Assembly (NCBI GenBank): GCA_029207755.1
Contig: JARCOQ010000005.1
Coordinates: 53,099,563 to 53,163,562 of the forward strand
Source of the DNA: Chamaea fasciata
Taxonomy: Eukaryota; Chordata; Aves; Passeriformes; Sylviidae
DNA: 64,000 nt
Direction: 5' to 3'
Shown: positions 46,420 to 59,830 of the stretch, piece after piece
Numbering within the stretch: position 1 is the first letter of the stretch
Layout of the letters: every line of letters begins with the position of its first letter
Notes under the pieces: model-generated
Databases searched by the model: none
Told to the model about the DNA's origin: nothing
What the model saw: only the letters and a program-made list of their open reading frames with translations
Translations under genes and position numbers: made by a program

Positions 46420-46745
46420 GTGTGTGAGGGAATCTCATTAATGCATGTAAATGTCTCAAAGGGTGCCAAAAGGATGGTGCCAGACCCTTTCCAGTGACAG
46501 GATGAAGAGCACTGGCCATAAACTAAACAGAGAAAGCTCAGGAAGAGGAAGAATTTCTGTAGACTGAGGGTGGCAGAGCCCTGGAACAGCTGCCCAGGGA
46601 GGGCGTAGAGTCTCCGTCTCTGGAGACATTCCAACCCCACCTGGACACACTCTTGTGTCACCTGCTCCAGGTGACCCTGCCTGGGCAGGGGGTTGGACAG
46701 GGTGATCTCCAGAGGTCACCGTGACGATTTTGTGGTTCTGCAGCT
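46420..46745 (+). mobile_element. CR1 LINE 3' fragment
   Basis: Sense CR1: TGCCAGACCCTTTCCAGTGA, GGCAGAGCCCTGGAACAGC, CATTCCAACCCCACCTGG, GCCTGGGCAGGGGGTTGGA and the terminal TTGTGGTTCTG. It appears to be the same subfamily as the copy in CMAS intron 1, in the opposite orientation. Confidence 0.88.
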
Positions 46746-47688
46746 CTTTGTGGATGTTAGTAAGATGTGGCTGCCATCCTGTGGGCACACAGGATATGGC
46801 TAAACGGGAGGGGCTCATCTGCGGAGCCCCGGGAGCTGAGTGCGCCTGCCCAAGCCCAGGCACCGTGCCGAGCAATTCCGGGTTTTCTTCTGTTCCCGAA
46901 TTCCAAGGGTTTCTCCAGCGTCATTCCCTTCCCTCTTGAGCAGCCCCGGCAGAGGGCAGAGCAGCCACATGGGGCCTCGTGGTGGGAAGCGGAGCTGGAA
47001 CGCGCTCCTTGCTTCTCCTTTCCACTTCCTAAAAATGTATTAGAGCATAAAACCACAGGGTGTTGCTATCCCAGCTATCTTATGGAAACCGAATGGGCAA
47101 AATAAAGTAATCCACTGCTGACCTAAGGCTGCATGGGAATTTGGGATTTACTATCGTTTAGAAAGTGGAAAGTAGAGGCTGTTGAAGAAGTCACAAAGTC
47201 ACTCCTCGAGACTCAGGATCGAAGTCCTGTGTCCGTAGTGAAAATGTACCACATGTGGATCACTGATATCCTCTGGTTATTCAAGATGTGTTGTGGAACA
47301 GAAGGACCTTATCCATCACTGCCAAACTAAACATTCCCACTTAGATTCATCAATAGGGAGGCATTTAAAAAGAATATTAATACTGTTTTTTTTTAAATTT
47401 TTTTTTTTATTTTTTTATTCTTTCTGAAGTGTTCCAAGAGACCCAGCAGAGATATGAGAGCTTGCTCTTCTACTCTGCAGATCAAGGCAGCACCTTTCAG
47501 GTCTCCTTATTTTTTAATAAGATGAAATTAGTAGCCATAAGGTTTTGAGGAATGTGATTCCTGCAGGTCACTTTCCATGTACTTACTATTATTTTTTTTT
47601 TAAACTGTAGGATTTTAAGCCTTTGCCACATCCTAACTCCCACACATTTAGCCCTATGCTTCTGTCAGAGTTTGCAGTGCCCACAACA
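46746..47688. other. Intergenic, nothing recognised
   Basis: Includes T-rich tracts near 47383-47418. Open frames at 46767-47105 and nearby have no recognisable domain. Confidence 0.5.
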
Positions 47689-47689
47689 G

Positions 47690-47850
47690 ACCAAGTTGGA
47701 AAAAACCTCCATAATTATTGAGTCCAAACTTTGACGGAACACCACCACATCAATGAGACCATGGCATTAAGTACCGTATCCAGTGGTTTCCTGACCCCAC
47801 CACCTGCCTGGACAGCCCATTCTTGACCACAGTGAGGAAAATAAAACCAC
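47690..47850 (-). mobile_element. Diverged CR1-like fragment
   Basis: The plus strand reads AAGTTGGAAAAAACCTCC, GAGACCATGGCATTAAGTAC and CCCACCACCTGCCTGGACAG. It shares the ACCATGG...TAAGTACC wording with the copy at 4229-4400. Confidence 0.7.
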
Positions 47851-50800
47851 CAGTAATTTGGTTCACCACATTGTGAAAATTTTAGGATTTATTAATAATA
47901 ATACTTCAGCTACATAAGACAGTTCAGTTCTCTTCTCACAGTCTAGCAATATCCCAAGCAGGGAGCTGGGTCTGTGTTCAACTTTCATTTACAGAGAAAT
48001 GACATTAAGACATCTGGCACACACCATAGATGCCATACTAGATGGGGTTCAGCTAGTAAGAATATATTTACAGGTCTGTGAATAATTAAAACTTACTTAA
48101 TTTTTTTTTCTTTTCATATCAAAAACAAATCTTTCATTCACAGGGCTGAAACACTCCTCAAACAAACATCTTAAATACTTCTGTCCTTTTTCATAGACAT
48201 GTATGTAACCCAGTCCTAAAGACTATCAGAGATGTAAACTGGATAACCTGTCCAGGCAATATAGAGATTTGTATGATAGCAAAGGTTTTCCTAATCTTTA
48301 CTAAATCTTCTTTTCTGTAATGTGTGTCCATTCATTCGTGTCTTATCCAAAGCACATCTGGAGATTAGATTCAGCAGGCATGTGCCTATTTGAAAACAGG
48401 CCCCATCTCAGCTCAGACTTTTCCTTTTCAGGATCAGACCCGTGAGTTCAGTCTTCTGGTTCAGATCTTCCAGACTTCCCGTCATCACTGGTATTCTCCT
48501 CTGGACTGCCTATAATGTAGTGCTCAGAATTAAACAGGGTATTGCAAGGGAGTGAAGCAGAAGGATTACTGCTTCACATACCTCATTTAGACACCTCTAT
48601 AACTTACCTTTTCTTGTGTAGCATTGACATAATTCAGCCAGTGGTTGGCTCTGACCTAAGGTTTGTTTCTGCAAGAGATGGGGCAGAGCCAGATACTTCC
48701 AACCCTCTGCCTTTGCGTCTGGTTGTGTGTGCCCCAAGGAAGTTTCCTGCAGTCATTCCTGCAGCAACCAGCCCTGTCCCCACATTTAAATAATTTCATG
48801 AAAACCACATTCCTGTAGTGTATTTATGTGAAAGATATTGAGTGTGTCACTGAGCTTATGATATAGAGCATCTACTCCATCTCCTCCTAGCCACTGGTCT
48901 GCGTTTGTAGCTTGAAATTATACTGGTTTTACTCATTCTCTGTAAATTTTTATTGACTGTTAACTGCTTTATTTTATGTGCTCATCAAAACTTTTTGATT
49001 ATTTATTCCAGCTTTATTTTTCCAGGATCATGTGTTCAGCTAATGGTTCAAATGCATCTGTGTCAATATTTTAGTTCAGGTCAAGAGTGCATTTCTGAAC
49101 TGAGATTCCAGCAACCTAAACTGTTGCTGCGTGGCACTGCTTGCCAGAGCAGACAGAGGGGTTAGTCCCCAGGCCGTTCCTTTCTCCCTGTTTTTGACCC
49201 AGGGAGCATTTTATGCTTTCTAGTCTCAGTAACTCTTCCTGGTTCAGAGGTTTCATCAGCTGCCTGCTCCAGTATCGAAGGATGAAACTCAGCTCTGAGC
49301 ACACATTACTCACCTAAATACATCCTAACTCCTTTCTTTGTCTTGCTCCTGGAGGGACTGTGTGGGCCACAGCACCCAGGGAGATAAGAACACTTGCTAC
49401 TCTAATAATAGAGAAGTGAAGAACAGAACAAGGAATATAATGCTTTCCTCATCTTTGGAACATGTACCCTGGTTGAGGGCACATGAAAGTGGCCTGCAGG
49501 CACAGGTTTCCCAGTGTGGAGGACGGGTTTTCATCTCCTCCATCACCACCAGCTAGTGCAGGACTCATTCCCACATCCCATGGTGTGGACAAGGTCTTGG
49601 AACCTGCACAGGTTCCTTTCCCCTCACTAATATCCTCATCCTGTCATTCCCGACTGTCCCTGAACAAGAAGAGCCAAGCTGGATCATTTCAAGAAAATGC
49701 TGGTATAGAAGTAAAATTAGTGGGAATAAATCTATTTTAAAAATATGTTCCATGCCATATGACTCCATTGGGAATAGTAAAATCCGTGTGTTTCCTTTCT
49801 GGCCAACGCTCAGTTGGTATAAACTCTCAGATTATTGTTTTTCTGAAGAAAGAAGTCCATTCATTCATTCATGTTGATATGTAAGAGCAATTAGACAAGC
49901 ACAGAGGTGTTCAGTAGGTGTGTGCTAAGCGGTTAATGCTCAGAGGTTATAATCTAACTATCAAGGAGCACATCGCTGAACTTAGCTGATTAATTAGGGA
50001 AATTTTCTGCAGTGTGGAGCTGCTATTAACATGTGTCAGGCATGGCTGGATAAGAAACCTCTCAGTTATGATGGCTTGGGATCTGCTTTCGTGCCAACAC
50101 CCTCTGAACTGCCTGGCCTGGGATTAACCCTGCCCTTCCAAACTGCCAGTCTCAAGATCTGCTCTGCCCTTTCTGACATCCACACTTTGTGTTGTGAAAG
50201 GACAGGAAAAGCATGTCACAGCGATTCTCTGAAGCTCACACTGGAGCCTTGTGGAGTGTGGGTCAAAGCCAAATGCTTTAAAAAAACAATGGTCAAACTG
50301 CTGTTGGCCCAGCTGGGTCTGGGATTCAATTTTGTGTGTGTGAGTCTAATTTGGGCTCCACAAGTAGCAGTGCAGGTGGGCCCAGCCGCAGGGTTGTGTC
50401 TTTTCCTAGGACATACCTAATTTAATGAATGGTATGGAAACAGGTAAGAAAGGCTCAATGGAAGCATGTAGTGGGGATTTCTGGGATACACTTTCAGGGT
50501 GAATTTGGGTGTACTCTTTCTAGACCTCTCTGCAGCAATAGAAAGTTCAGAATTCCAAATCTCCTTTCTTGAACCATGGATAGCTCCAGTGAAATCCCTG
50601 CAGTTATGCTGAAGTCAAACCAGTGTAAAAGAAACAGGAAATGAGCCTGGTAAAATCTATCAAATTACCCATTCCTGTTATTGGAAGCTTCATGCAGGTC
50701 TTGGGTTAATACAGCTTGTCCATACTTGAGAGTTAGGGGAATAAATGTTACCATGTTGATAAAAAAGGTCAAGGAAGTGTTCAAGGGTTTGAAATTTCTT

Positions 50801-51803
50801 AAAAGCAGGCAGGAAGGAAGATGATTGCTCAGAGTTTATGCTTGACCTGGTGTATTTCTTGGACTTTCCACAGAAATGAAGTGGGGCAAACTACTTTGCT
50901 ACAGCAGATTGAAATGCACAATGTTTAATTCAGTGCCTGCTGGATGGACTGTGTTCCTTTTGGCAATCTCATGGACACAGAAAAAATCAGAATGAAAATA
51001 TGAATATTTAAGAGTAATTTAAAACTGATTAAGTATTATTATTATTACTATTACTATTATTAGTATTACCAAGACTATTGTATTATTTGACAAATAGTGT
51101 AGACATTACCTGCCTGGATATAAAATAATTATGGATTTTTGCAGTAACAAAAGTGTTTTATTTTTGCTATAAAAGGATCCAAACATCTTGGTAAATCAAG
51201 GCAGTGTTGCAGACTTTTACATGTACACATTATTTTTGATACCATAACTTAGATTCATCCTGCATAAATCCAGGTGTCCAAATGAGCAATGAGCTGGAAG
51301 CCTGAGTACCTCAGGTTCTTTATGCAGTCAAAGTTTACAGTTCAAATATCTTTCAGAAAGCACCTGGAGAGAACATTTGAATGCAACTTAACTTTGGATT
51401 GCCCTCAGAGAGGGGACATCAACAGCTTTCCCCAGCTGGAAAATGAATTTTAACAGTGCTGGGTATCCCCAAACACTCAGCTTTTTCAGATGCCAGGTTA
51501 GTTTGTCCTAATTGCATGGACGTGGTTAAGATTTTAGCCAGATCTGCAAGCAGAAAAAAATCTGCCCTGAATTCAGACTTAGAAATATCTTTGTTACCTT
51601 GATTGTTTTTTTAAAAAAAAACTTTAGCAGTATGATTTAATCTTGATCCTCCCTAAAACCTTCAATAATTCCATCCTACTTAAGGGTCTTAGTACAGGAA
51701 TGATGTTTTCTTTCTGTAGTTAATGGCTTTTCACTGTTGTTATTCCAACTTGTATGTATTTTCTTACAGTGTCAGGGAATTTCATGGTTCAGCATTTTGT
51801 GGG

Positions 51804-51839
<36 letters not shown>

Positions 51840-54800
51840 TAAATCTCTATCCCATGCATGAACAAATGAAATTTTTGTACCCTATTGTTCTTATATCTTT
51901 TCTCTGTCAACTAGCCTATGGGATTCTAAATCAATCCCAAAAAACTCTGGTAAAGATTTTTTTTTAACAGCCAGTAAAGCCAAAGACTAAAAATCCTGCC
52001 TAGTTTTCCTTCTTATTATAAAACTGTGAAGAACTCTTGAGGGAAATGGAGCTCTTCAAGTAGAAACTGAGAGGGGAACTGATATTTATTATCACACAAG
52101 TAAAAGATTTCTGCAAGAAAAAATCTTTGTCATATCAATGGCTTCTTTAAGACAAGTTATAAGCATGTGTGACATCATGGCATGTTCAGGCAAGCTGTTA
52201 GAAATGCTAAGGGTGAAGACATCAAGGGACATGGAAATATTAAAAAAAAAAAAAGAAAAAAAATCAACGTAACAAAATCTTAGATCTTGGAGAAAGAGAA
52301 CTTTTAACCTATTTATAAAATCTCTGTGTAAGTTGATGTAATGCACTAACATTTCCTCAAATATTTCACTCACTCACAGTCCCGTATCACAGCTGCAAGC
52401 CTCCATGTGTGTCCGCCAAGCAAGGATCACTTGTGTGCAACACAGATAGCAAAGGACACTGTCTGTCATGTGCTCATCATTTCTCTGGTGTTAATCTTGA
52501 TTGACAACAGTTGGGTTTTTGATGGATCTTTGATAACCTTTAGGAGTCAGTGTTTGTTATAAAGCAGTCTGTTGTTTCAGGTTCCTGCTTACTTCAGCCT
52601 CCATAAACCTTTGGAAAAGCTGCTAATTTTGCCCATTTTAATTTGTTTGCTTGAAATTTCTATCTGTTTTTCCAAGTGGCCAATGGGGGAAGAAAAGGCT
52701 GCAGCCTTGTTGCCATCCTGTTGTGAGGATGCTGGAGCACCTTCTGCTGTGAAGTCATCTTGTCCTGTGGGCTTCAGTGCAGGCCTTTTGGGCTTGCCCT
52801 AAACATCACATGACTTGATTTTACTGCTGAGAACAATGTTCTGGGAACAGTGTCAAGGGAATTGTGTTTTTCATTACCAGTACAGGCTATTCTTTTCCCT
52901 CTTGTTCTGCTTTCTCATCTGCTGCTTTCACATACATGTGTTTCCATTCATCCTGTGTTCATGACACTCTTAATATATTTCTTGTTGCAAATCTCTGACA
53001 CTTTAGCAGCCAGCTCACTCATTTTATCTGTACACTGGGTCATTAAGCTGGCTGAGTGCATAAACATCCTCAGTCTGCTGCAGCAGTTTGCCCACAATAT
53101 ATGTCAAAACTATTTATGAAATGCATGTTTATTTTACATATTAACAAAATCTTTCACTTGAAGCACAGGAATGTGTATATAGTGCCTCCTTTTCTGCCTG
53201 ACACTGAACATCCCTGGCTGCTGCTAATGGTTTTGGTCTGCCAAGTGCAAAGCTTTGTGTATTGCCTCTCAGTAGGAGAGAGATCCACAACTTGAAATTG
53301 TGGCCTAATCACAACAGCGCTTTATTTCTGCCTAGTCTAGAGCAATTTATACCTCTGTCTGTCTAAGGCAGTAGGTTTAATTATAGATTCATACAGCTCA
53401 TAGTCTGCTATGCCTTCTGAAACTGCTGTTGTAGCACAGCCTGGTGTAACCCTGAGTAAGTCAGAATTAGCAACTCAAAGGAGTGTTCATATGTCATTTT
53501 GGCAGCTGGTGGGACCAGGACCATCTAGTGCCATTATTATAGCAGCATGAACACCATGTGGCAAAGCAACAAGTAATAATCAACTGAGAGAGTAATCAAC
53601 AGAGGTAAAATGAATTGCCCATCTTACTATAACAGTGGTGTCAAAATATGTCCACAGAGAATTCAGCAAAATCACTATTTTTACTGTATACAGATTTCTA
53701 GACAGTTACCTAAGATTGTTGCACAAAGAATAGCTTCTGCTGTTGCCATTATGCTATTACTGCTTGTAGTTTCTAATTACTATATTTTTTCTTTCTTTTA
53801 TGGCTATGTTGAGTCGGAATTCCTATCCTTTCAGGTCTAGAGCAGCGGTGATTTCCCTTTAAGAGAGATGAGTCCCTTGTGCACACATGTTACTCCTCTT
53901 CCTTTCAAAGTAAACACCCTCCCTGTGTCTAGGCCTCAAGCTGGATGGGAAGCAAATAAGTGAGGAGTTGTTTTTTGGCCCAGTTCCTGTGTCCAGTCTC
54001 ATGGCTAGCTGTGACCCACAGAGCTGGCCCAGGACAGAATCACGTGCGGAGGCCGAGCAGAAATTTACAGGGTTGGATAAATAATCCTCTTCATAATTTC
54101 TCTATGAACATGTGAACTGCAGAAGGCTGTACAAAAGATCAGGCAGAGATCAGGGTCTCCTGATCCCACCTTTGTAATTCAGGCTGTTGGGAAATCCACT
54201 TCCCACTCTCCATGGCTTGTGCAATGGGCGGTAGAGCCAGAGAGTTCCCGGAGCTCTTGTGCCCCCGTGGGCCTGGCTGTCTTCTCAGATATCTTGTGTC
54301 ACGTTTCCTTAGGCTCGCTCGCCTCAACGCAGCTGCTGAGAGTATTGCAGAGCTCAGGTCTGCACGTACAATCTTCCTGTGTCATTATGATGGAAAGTTT
54401 TGGAAGATGGTTTTCTCACAGTCCAACTCAGCAGTGAGCAAATGCTCATTTTGGACTTTCCAGACACCACATTTCACTTGTAATTGCTGCTGGGAAAGCA
54501 ACTAATTAAATATGTATTTGTAGAGGCCATAGGACATCTTTGATAAATTCTTATTTTTCGTTAAATTAACCCTACCCAAAAGTAGTAATGTGCTGACTGT
54601 GGAGTAAGAAATTGGATTAGTATTTTAATGAAGGCACTGAACATTCAAAATATCTGTACTATTAAATGATTTTATAGTTGGTTTTGGTTTTAAGCAGTTT
54701 CAGTCATGTAATTTTGATTGATTTCACTCTGATCTGTGGTGATCAGCTTCAATCACGCAGTTTTGATTGAACTGCCTCCTGAGGGGAAACAGGGGGCTGA

Positions 54801-57800
54801 GATGACCATTTTGGGCCAAGAGGTGACTAAAATGACATTGAGTAACTCGTGTACCTTCAGCTTTTTTCTTTGCAAAAGAGTGGGACACAGAGAGCTCAAC
54901 TTTTTAGAGACAGACATTATCTAGTAATTTTATCATCTTCCATATTACAATATCCTTATCCTTGCCTTTGCAAGTTTTTTGTCACTTTTTCAAAATGAAA
55001 CCAGCCTAGGAAATTTTGGTAATGGGGGACTCAAATCTCAAACTGTGCTATTATGTAACCTCACATCACACTCTAAATCACAATCAGACATCACACCTCT
55101 GCCTTGTCTTAAAGGAAAGGACTCCTGGAAAAATTTAGTAACTATTGACAGTGCAGCACTTGCAAAGACCTGTACTGCAAATGGTGCCAGTTAGATCTCT
55201 TACCTCTTAGAGTGTTTGAAATGCATGACATCTCCTTTTGCCCTCACCAACTGTGTAAACTATCTAAATATATATCTTTGACAAGGAAATATTTTTCTTA
55301 GGCTGGCTTAGTCGTACTGAAGCGGAAAGTGCAGGTGGCTTCAAGGGTGTGCTGTTCTGGAGCCAGAGCTCCTCATGGCACTGACCACAGCCACACCGAA
55401 CACAAGCACACAACAATTCCATCAATTATTTTTGTCTCCTGGTTAAATTTCAGGCTGATTTGCCTCCTGTGTGTGTTTACATTAGCCCTTATCAAGGAAT
55501 CCAGAAGCTCTAACCAGTAACTTTCTGTCTTTAATGATGTGTTTCTTAGACCTCAGGGGGAATGACACCTGTTGGTCTGAAAACACGAGCTTTTAGTAGG
55601 GAGGAAGAACGTCCCCCTGTGTCACTCTACTCACAGCTCCATATGTAGATGGAAGATGCCTGGATACTGGTACACCTTGTTCAGGTACCAGAGTTGAATG
55701 CTTCAAACTGAGAGTGCAAAGGAGGTTGTTTCGAAATTGTAGTGGCACTTTTACTGGTGATATCTGATATCAAAACAGAATGGTCTGATAAGAGAACTAC
55801 TCTACCCTTGTAAATTTTCTTGGTGAAAGCTGAAATGCATATTTGCAGGAGAGGAAGCTTTCTAAACAAGAATCTTGGTTTTTATTGTTCAAATTGTGTC
55901 CAGAAACTGTGGTAAATTATTTACTAGAAAATAGCATTTCAGCTTATTTATCAGAATCCCACTTCATTGGGTTCCCCAGACATAATAAAATGTTTCATAC
56001 ATTGAATAACTGCATTGCTCCATATATTCCCCATCTTCTATTACTTCAATTCATATTTCTCTTTTTAGCTCTGGAAGTTTCCTCAGGAATCTGCATCTCC
56101 TCCCAGCTTCAATAGGAACACTGCTTCTTAAGAAGACAGGTTCAAATTTTCGAGATATGGAACCTTGGATTTGGCATTTTGAAAATGCTGAAACAAATGT
56201 CATAGGAAAAAGAAAGATAAATTTTTCACATCTAAGAGTTTTCACAATGTTATCATAATTGTCATCTCTACAAATACAAGGTACTATGGACCCTAAAAAC
56301 ATCAGAAAAATAAGATTTTCCAGTTTCTTCCTCAGTGTTTTGCTTCTAAAGGTACATAGGAAATAAAAGAGGGTGAAAAAAGTAGAAATAAGAAAAATAC
56401 TGGTTTTTGTAAGTAAAAACTAAATACATAACAGAAATACACTGAATTTCTTTTTTTTTTTTTTAATGAGTAAGACATAATAGCAAAAGCTTTTCAAAAT
56501 AAAATTCCAACCAATTCTTTTAGTTGTGGTTTTCCTATCAACTAGCATTGAACCAGTTTAATTAAACATCAGCTACCTGGACTGAGTGATGATTTATCCA
56601 GATATCCAGTTCAGATGAAGCTACCTACAAAGGGTCTGCTCAATGAAGGTAAGAAGGATGTGCAGCTGTATTTTCCCTGAAAGACACAAATATTTCCAGA
56701 GACATCCCCTAAAGCGTGTCTCCTTTCTTTTCCCTTCACTTTTTCTCACTGTTTCTTTCTCAGTTCTGTGGAACAACATGAATCACAAGTAGCATTAGCT
56801 ACTTTTTTCCTACAACATAGTATTGCCATAGCAACAGACAAAGTGAGTTTGTTGTGGTTTTTTAGTCTAAACAGAAGAGTGCACAAGCACATCAGCTGCT
56901 CAGGGCACCCTACAAAGTATGAAATGAGTATTGGATATATTGACTCGTATTTCCATCTAGAATTTTCTGAAGAGAGAAATGGGAATTTGACTTCCTGTAG
57001 ATATAATTTATTCTGTTTATATGTTCACAACATATCATCCGTGTATGATTCTTACCACTGGTGGCTGTTGCCTTATGGTTCGAATTTAAACCCAGTTATG
57101 TTCAACAGCTCTCAGACATCCCTCAGCCCCATCCTGCAGTCAGTTGCTGCAAGCTGGCTCACATAAATCCCTGTAATTTGAAGCAACTGCTGGATGAACA
57201 ACTGTTGATGCATCTGCAGACCAGATTTGGGTCTGGATTGTACAGGTGGGGTTAATTTTTAACTGCAGCTAGAGTGACAATGCTTAACACGTTACACGCA
57301 GTGCACATAGACCAGCGGGGTCCTCCTGAGATAAGTGGGAGGAGGGAAGAATCAGTTCATCAGAACAGCTGAGTGCAGTCCATTTACATACCAACTCACA
57401 AAGTGAAGGTTTGGCTAGAGTGGATTTGGTCATATTATTTTGATGGTGTCCAGATTGTCTCAGTTTGCCAGCATTTCATATGCAAAAATGCAAAAGAACA
57501 CATTGGGCCACTTGAAATGATATGCTGCTCTCTTGACTGCTACAGGGACAAGATGTAAAACAGAGAGTGAACAATGATGAAAGTCTGTTTAAGTCCCTTT
57601 TACATTTCTCAGACCTTTTGCTTTATTACAGCAAACTTGATGTAAATGTCCTTGAAATCACATTAATAAATCTTATGCTGTCTGCCAAGAGTCTGCCTGG
57701 AAGCATTGTGCACTTCAGGGAGATGTTTTGCTACTACTGTTCCATAGGAACTGCTGTTTTCACCACAAAGGCTGTTTAATTTTCTATAATTTCTGCACCA

Positions 57801-59644
57801 TATGGTATTGTGGTTGTCTTGGGCCTGGACCAATTGTGTTGTGAGAATTTATCCCATTTTTTTCTTTATTTATATGAACCCTGTCAGACTGGCGTCACAG
57901 GCCTGTGGTGGAGTATTATAGAAGTACCTCAGATATAGCCTACCCAGGAGCTTCAGAAAGTGTTTTGGGCAAATCTGTGGCTGCAACCTTCCTTGGAACA
58001 TAAAGTTTCTATGGTATGCTGATTACTGGATAATTTAGGAAGTTTTAAATCCATTTTCATTTTTTTTTTTTTTCTGCTGAGACACTGCCTTCCACTGCTG
58101 GGCCTTTGACACATCCTACTGTAAAGGAGTAGAGTAATTTTAACCTAATCTCAATCTTTTGATTAATTTTTATTCCCAATTTTAATCCATGTAAAGTGAG
58201 ATTTCGTAAAGTCCCATGTGCTATAAAATGGACTTTAGATTTACATTACCATTTCCTGATTTCCAGCAAGGATAGCAGGTGACATCAGGTAGAAGAGAAC
58301 GAGGAAAAGATTTGAGATCCAGGACATCAGTATTTTGTGCTAAATACAGGGGTAGTAAATAACACAAAGGATAGGGCAGAGTGTATTAAATCCTCAACTA
58401 CTGCACTTAATTTGTGGCAGTTGAATTACCTGGATGATATATCATTAACTGAAATACAACATAAAGTGTGATCACAATGATTTTAAATGTATTTGGGGTT
58501 TGTTCTTTTTATGGAAATGAATTTGAGAAGAATTTCTGTTCCCAGAAGTCTGAACAGAGATTTGTTAAGAAGCTTCTAGCTTACAGATATGCAGCTTCAG
58601 AGACTGGAGGATGAGGATTTAGATAAAAGGCAGATTGGGACCCTTTATGGTTGAATGTTTCTCTTAAAGCGAGGCACTGCACTACATATCTTGCCTGCAA
58701 AAAAAGATATGAATCTTCTTAAGGATTAAATACATCCTCTTATGGTAGTGGATTTTTAAAGAATGTATTCTATATGGAACAAATAACAGAAAAAACCCTG
58801 AACTGTATTTTGTATGCAACAGATGTCAGATTTCAGGGCTAGTATAGGCAAATGAATTTCATCTTTTCCTATCAAAGAGATTTCTAATAGTTTTAATGAT
58901 TTAATGCTATACATTTTTCCCAGCATAGGATGTGGCAGGTCTCAAGTAGGAAAACTTGTGGAATTACAATCAGAGTTGGAAAGGCATGTGGGAGACATTC
59001 TGTGTGGCTTCTACGAGGTGTAGTAAAAAGGATAGGGAGGGCCTCTATAAGACACTTGTCATGGTTATTGCCCTTTTTAAATATACATGTAAAAAGCATA
59101 TCAGGCTGAAAATTTATTTCCATACTTCAAAGAAGAAAAAAGAAGAAGATACAGGTAAAGTATTCAAAACTTTAACCATATAGACACTGTCATTTTCCTG
59201 GAGTGAGATAGTAATATCCAGAGTGGAATTAGTTCCCACTATCTTCTATATCTGGTTTAGGATGAAAATAATAATCTGAAAATGTATTTTTCTCTCCAAG
59301 TGCTATATAGGCAGTCTAGTAGCAGGCAGACACATAAGCAATCAAGCATCTGCCGTTTAATCCTGGGTGAGCTGAGTTCTGTGTTTAGTACCTGATGCCC
59401 CTTTAAGGCATTCACTCTGAAATTAACACCTAAAATTTTTATTTCTAGCTACTATGTCTCTAAAAGTCAGCATTTGTAAATGGGACTGAACAATGTAGGT
59501 GTCTTGTTGAGTTTAATGGGAGAAAATGATCATCCTACATTAGTTCTGTTTTGGTTGCAGAGAATTTAAAATCTGGCTGGTGGGTTTGCTGGGTTAGAAA
59601 CAATGAAGATGTTCTGGGCAATGCAAAAGAAAGGTTTGAATTGT
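47851..59644. other. Gene-poor intergenic stretch
   Basis: Nearly 12 kb without a coding exon, RNA gene or transposon that I can support. Simple repeats include an ATT-rich tract (51035-51063), a T-run (51806-51836) and an A-rich tract (52242-52262). Open frames such as 50031-50420 and 56768-57166 lack domain motifs and splice context. Confidence 0.5.
51806..51836. repeat. Poly-T tract of 31
   Basis: An uninterrupted run of 31 T. No target duplication or retrocopy body was seen next to it, so it is listed as a simple repeat only. Confidence 0.95.
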
Positions 59645-59830
59645 CCAGTGTCAGCCTAGAGGATTCAAATCCAATATAGCACAGAGGAGGGAGTCCCCAT
59701 CCCTGGAGGTGTCCAAGGAACCGGATGTGATGGCACTCAGTGCTCTGGGTTGGGTGACAAGGTAGGGATTGGTCGCAGGTTGGACTGGATGACCCTGGAG
59801 GTCTTTTCCAACCTTAATGCTTCTGTAAAT
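59645..59830 (+). mobile_element. CR1 LINE 3' fragment
   Basis: Sense CR1: AGTCCCCATCCCTGGAGGTG, TGATGGCACTCAGTGCTCTG, GGTTGGACTGGATGACCC and TTTCCAACCTTAATG. The 3' end is TTCTGTAAAT, a decayed octamer. Confidence 0.9.

Noticed and set aside
46457..46875. Minus-strand 139-codon frame
   Set aside because: It overlaps a CR1 fragment and has no CR1 ORF2 motif in this frame. It is antisense repeat sequence.
56768..57166. Plus-strand 132-codon frame
   Set aside because: Considered as a possible exon in the gene-poor stretch. It lacks flanking splice sites and any domain resemblance.
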